From: PALSA-1004 sp963829085
GTDB lineage: Bacteria; Pseudomonadota; Gammaproteobacteria; Burkholderiales; SG8-41
Assembly (NCBI GenBank): GCA_963829085.1
Contig: CAWHHJ010000015.1
Location: 473,140-537,139 of the forward strand
Reading direction: 5' to 3'
Length of the DNA: 64,000 nt
The first letter of the stretch is position 1; the number at the start of each line of letters is the position of its first letter. The position numbers and the translations under genes were made by a program. Shown one piece after another: positions 62,997-64,000 of this stretch. Below the pieces are notes generated by a model, which saw nothing but the letters and a program-made list of their open reading frames with translations, was not told the origin of the DNA and did no database searches.

Positions 62997-63999
62997 TTAC
63001 TTGCCGCCGCTGACCCAGCGGCCCAGCGCGTCGCGTTCCTCATCGGTCATGCCGGTCTGATTGCCTAGCGGCATGGCCCGATTCTGCACGGTCTGCATAT
63101 AGATTTGTTGGCCGAAGCGCCGCAGGTCGGCGATGGTCTCCAGCGCCACGTTCTTGGGCGGGTCTTTGAAGGCCGGATGCGAGGGGTGGCGGGCGTGGCA
63201 CATCAGGCAATGCTTGGTGACGATGACCTGGGCCTGCACGTCGGTCACCGCCGGCCCGGCGCTGACCGTGCGTGACTGCGGCGCCGTCACATAGATCGCG
63301 GTGATCAGCGCCATCGCGGCGACCGGCAAGGACCAGCCATAGCTGTTCCAGTCATCACCGGCGTCGACGCGATTGAGCCGTGTGCCGGATCAGCGCACCG
63401 CTATGATGATCAGCGCCACGATCAGCCAGGATTGCGGATGGCTGAACAGGAACGGATAGTGCTGCGACACCATCATCAGCAGCACCGGCAGCGTCAAATA
63501 GTTGTTGTGCACGGAGCGCTGCTTGCCAACCGCGCCATAGCGCGGGTCGGGGCTCTCCCCGGCGATCATCTGCGCGATCATCTTCTTCTGGCCCGGGATG
63601 ATCACCCCGAACACATTGATTGCCATGATGCTGCCGACCAGCGAGCCAACATGAATAAAGGCGCCGCGGCCGGAGAACACCTTGGTGTAGAGCACCGACG
63701 CGATCAGGATCAGCGCGAACACACAGATCGCCAGCAGCACGGTGTTCTCGCCGAGCCTGCTGCGGCAGATGCCGTCATAGATGAACCAGCCGGCCGCGAG
63801 CGAGCCGATCGAGATCGCAATCGCCTGCCAGGGCGTGAGCGGCATCACACCGGGGTCGATCAGGAACGCCTCAGCGTGGAAGTAGTACTGCACGATCAGA
63901 GAGGCCGAAACCGGTGACCCAGGTGAGATAGGCCTCCCATTTGAACCAGTGCAGCACCTCGGGCAGCGTCGCCGGCGCGACGGTGTATTTTTCGACGTG
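62997..63999 (-). pseudogene. puuD: PuuD-type membrane urate oxidase with C-terminal cytochrome c, partial and frameshifted
   Basis: The C-terminal domain has a CxxCH heme site (VTKHCLMCHARHPSH) and an axial-Met region NRAMPLGNQTGMTDEE. Before it lie membrane helices (PWQAIAISIGSLAAGWFIYDGI, VLLAICVFALILIASVLYTKVFSG, IHVGSLVGSIMAINVFGVIIPGQ) and, at the window end, LHWFKWEAYLTWVTGF. This is the DUF989-cytochrome c fusion known as PuuD, which oxidises urate to 5-hydroxyisourate using cytochrome c. Frame changes lie near 63375 and 63898. The N-terminus is beyond the window. Confidence 0.82.
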
Positions 64000-64000
64000 A

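Noticed and set aside
51735..64000. Genomic island acquired by horizontal transfer
   Set aside because: It carries housekeeping genes (rimO, bio genes), has no integrase, tRNA or direct repeat at the join, and shows a different indel-error pattern; a chimeric assembly explains it better.
1..64000. CRISPR arrays, tRNA or rRNA genes, transposases, prophage genes
   Set aside because: I looked for regularly spaced repeats, tRNA-like cloverleafs and transposase motifs on both strands and saw none that I could support.

Overview
The window reads as three blocks that probably do not all come from one genome. Block 1 (1 to about 51,735) is a moderately GC-rich betaproteobacterial sequence, most like Burkholderiales: a trimeric-type porin, GTP-dependent PEP carboxykinase, PAS-GGDEF-EAL proteins and many orphan Bug (tripartite tricarboxylate) solute receptors. 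Nearly all its genes are intact; I see three single-base frameshifts in about 51 kb. Block 2 (about 51,740 to 54,330) holds a Bug receptor, a cupin and a divergent LysR regulator, all intact. Block 3 (about 54,390 to the end) has higher GC, carries Bradyrhizobium/Rhodopseudomonas-type genes (rimO, bioA, bioF, bioD, M20 amidohydrolase, PuuD-type urate oxidase) and intergenic repeats, and most of its genes carry several +1 insertions. The join at about 51,735 cuts a fumarylacetoacetate-hydrolase gene after about 69 codons, so a chimeric assembly is the simplest reading.

Layout of block 1: porin fragment (minus); two DUF2382 stress-type proteins (plus, 1535-3203); a tight seven-gene minus-strand operon (9454 down to 3331); lipoprotein; PAS-GGDEF-EAL protein; small orphan ORF; YihY/BrkB membrane protein; AI-2E-type permease; a second, frameshifted PAS-GAF-GGDEF-EAL protein. 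Then comes a large divergent catabolic locus. On the minus strand, 34873 down to 19623, fifteen closely spaced genes encode two ThDP enzymes, three cupins, two SMP-30 lactonases, three Bug receptors, Gfo/Idh/MocA and beta-hydroxyacid dehydrogenases, an FMN alpha-hydroxyacid oxidase, an ACMSD-like amidohydrolase and NudC. On the plus strand, 34983 to 46044, are a LysR regulator, two Gfo/Idh/MocA dehydrogenases, a Bug receptor, an M24 protein, a zinc alcohol dehydrogenase, a short PEP-synthase-like protein, two D-2-hydroxyacid dehydrogenases and an FAH-family hydrolase. After that: pckG, a frameshifted MFS gene, a GST, a second MFS gene and the cut FAH gene.

The most notable item is in the seven-gene operon. 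The gene at 6036-5425 has an in-frame TGA at codon 96, in a U-G-G-C context (Sec-Gly-Gly-Cys), followed at SECIS distance by a perfect 7-bp stem-loop. I read it as a UGSC-family selenoprotein. It is co-transcribed with a DUF4387 protein, an AtuA/DUF1446 protein, an ABC-type NitT/TauT-like binding protein, a duplicated dimeric alpha-beta-barrel protein, an unrecognised 365-residue protein (ATGA overlap) and a Bug receptor. This looks like an undescribed selenium-dependent uptake and catabolism system.

All calls are from reading sequence and translations by eye; no database search was run.
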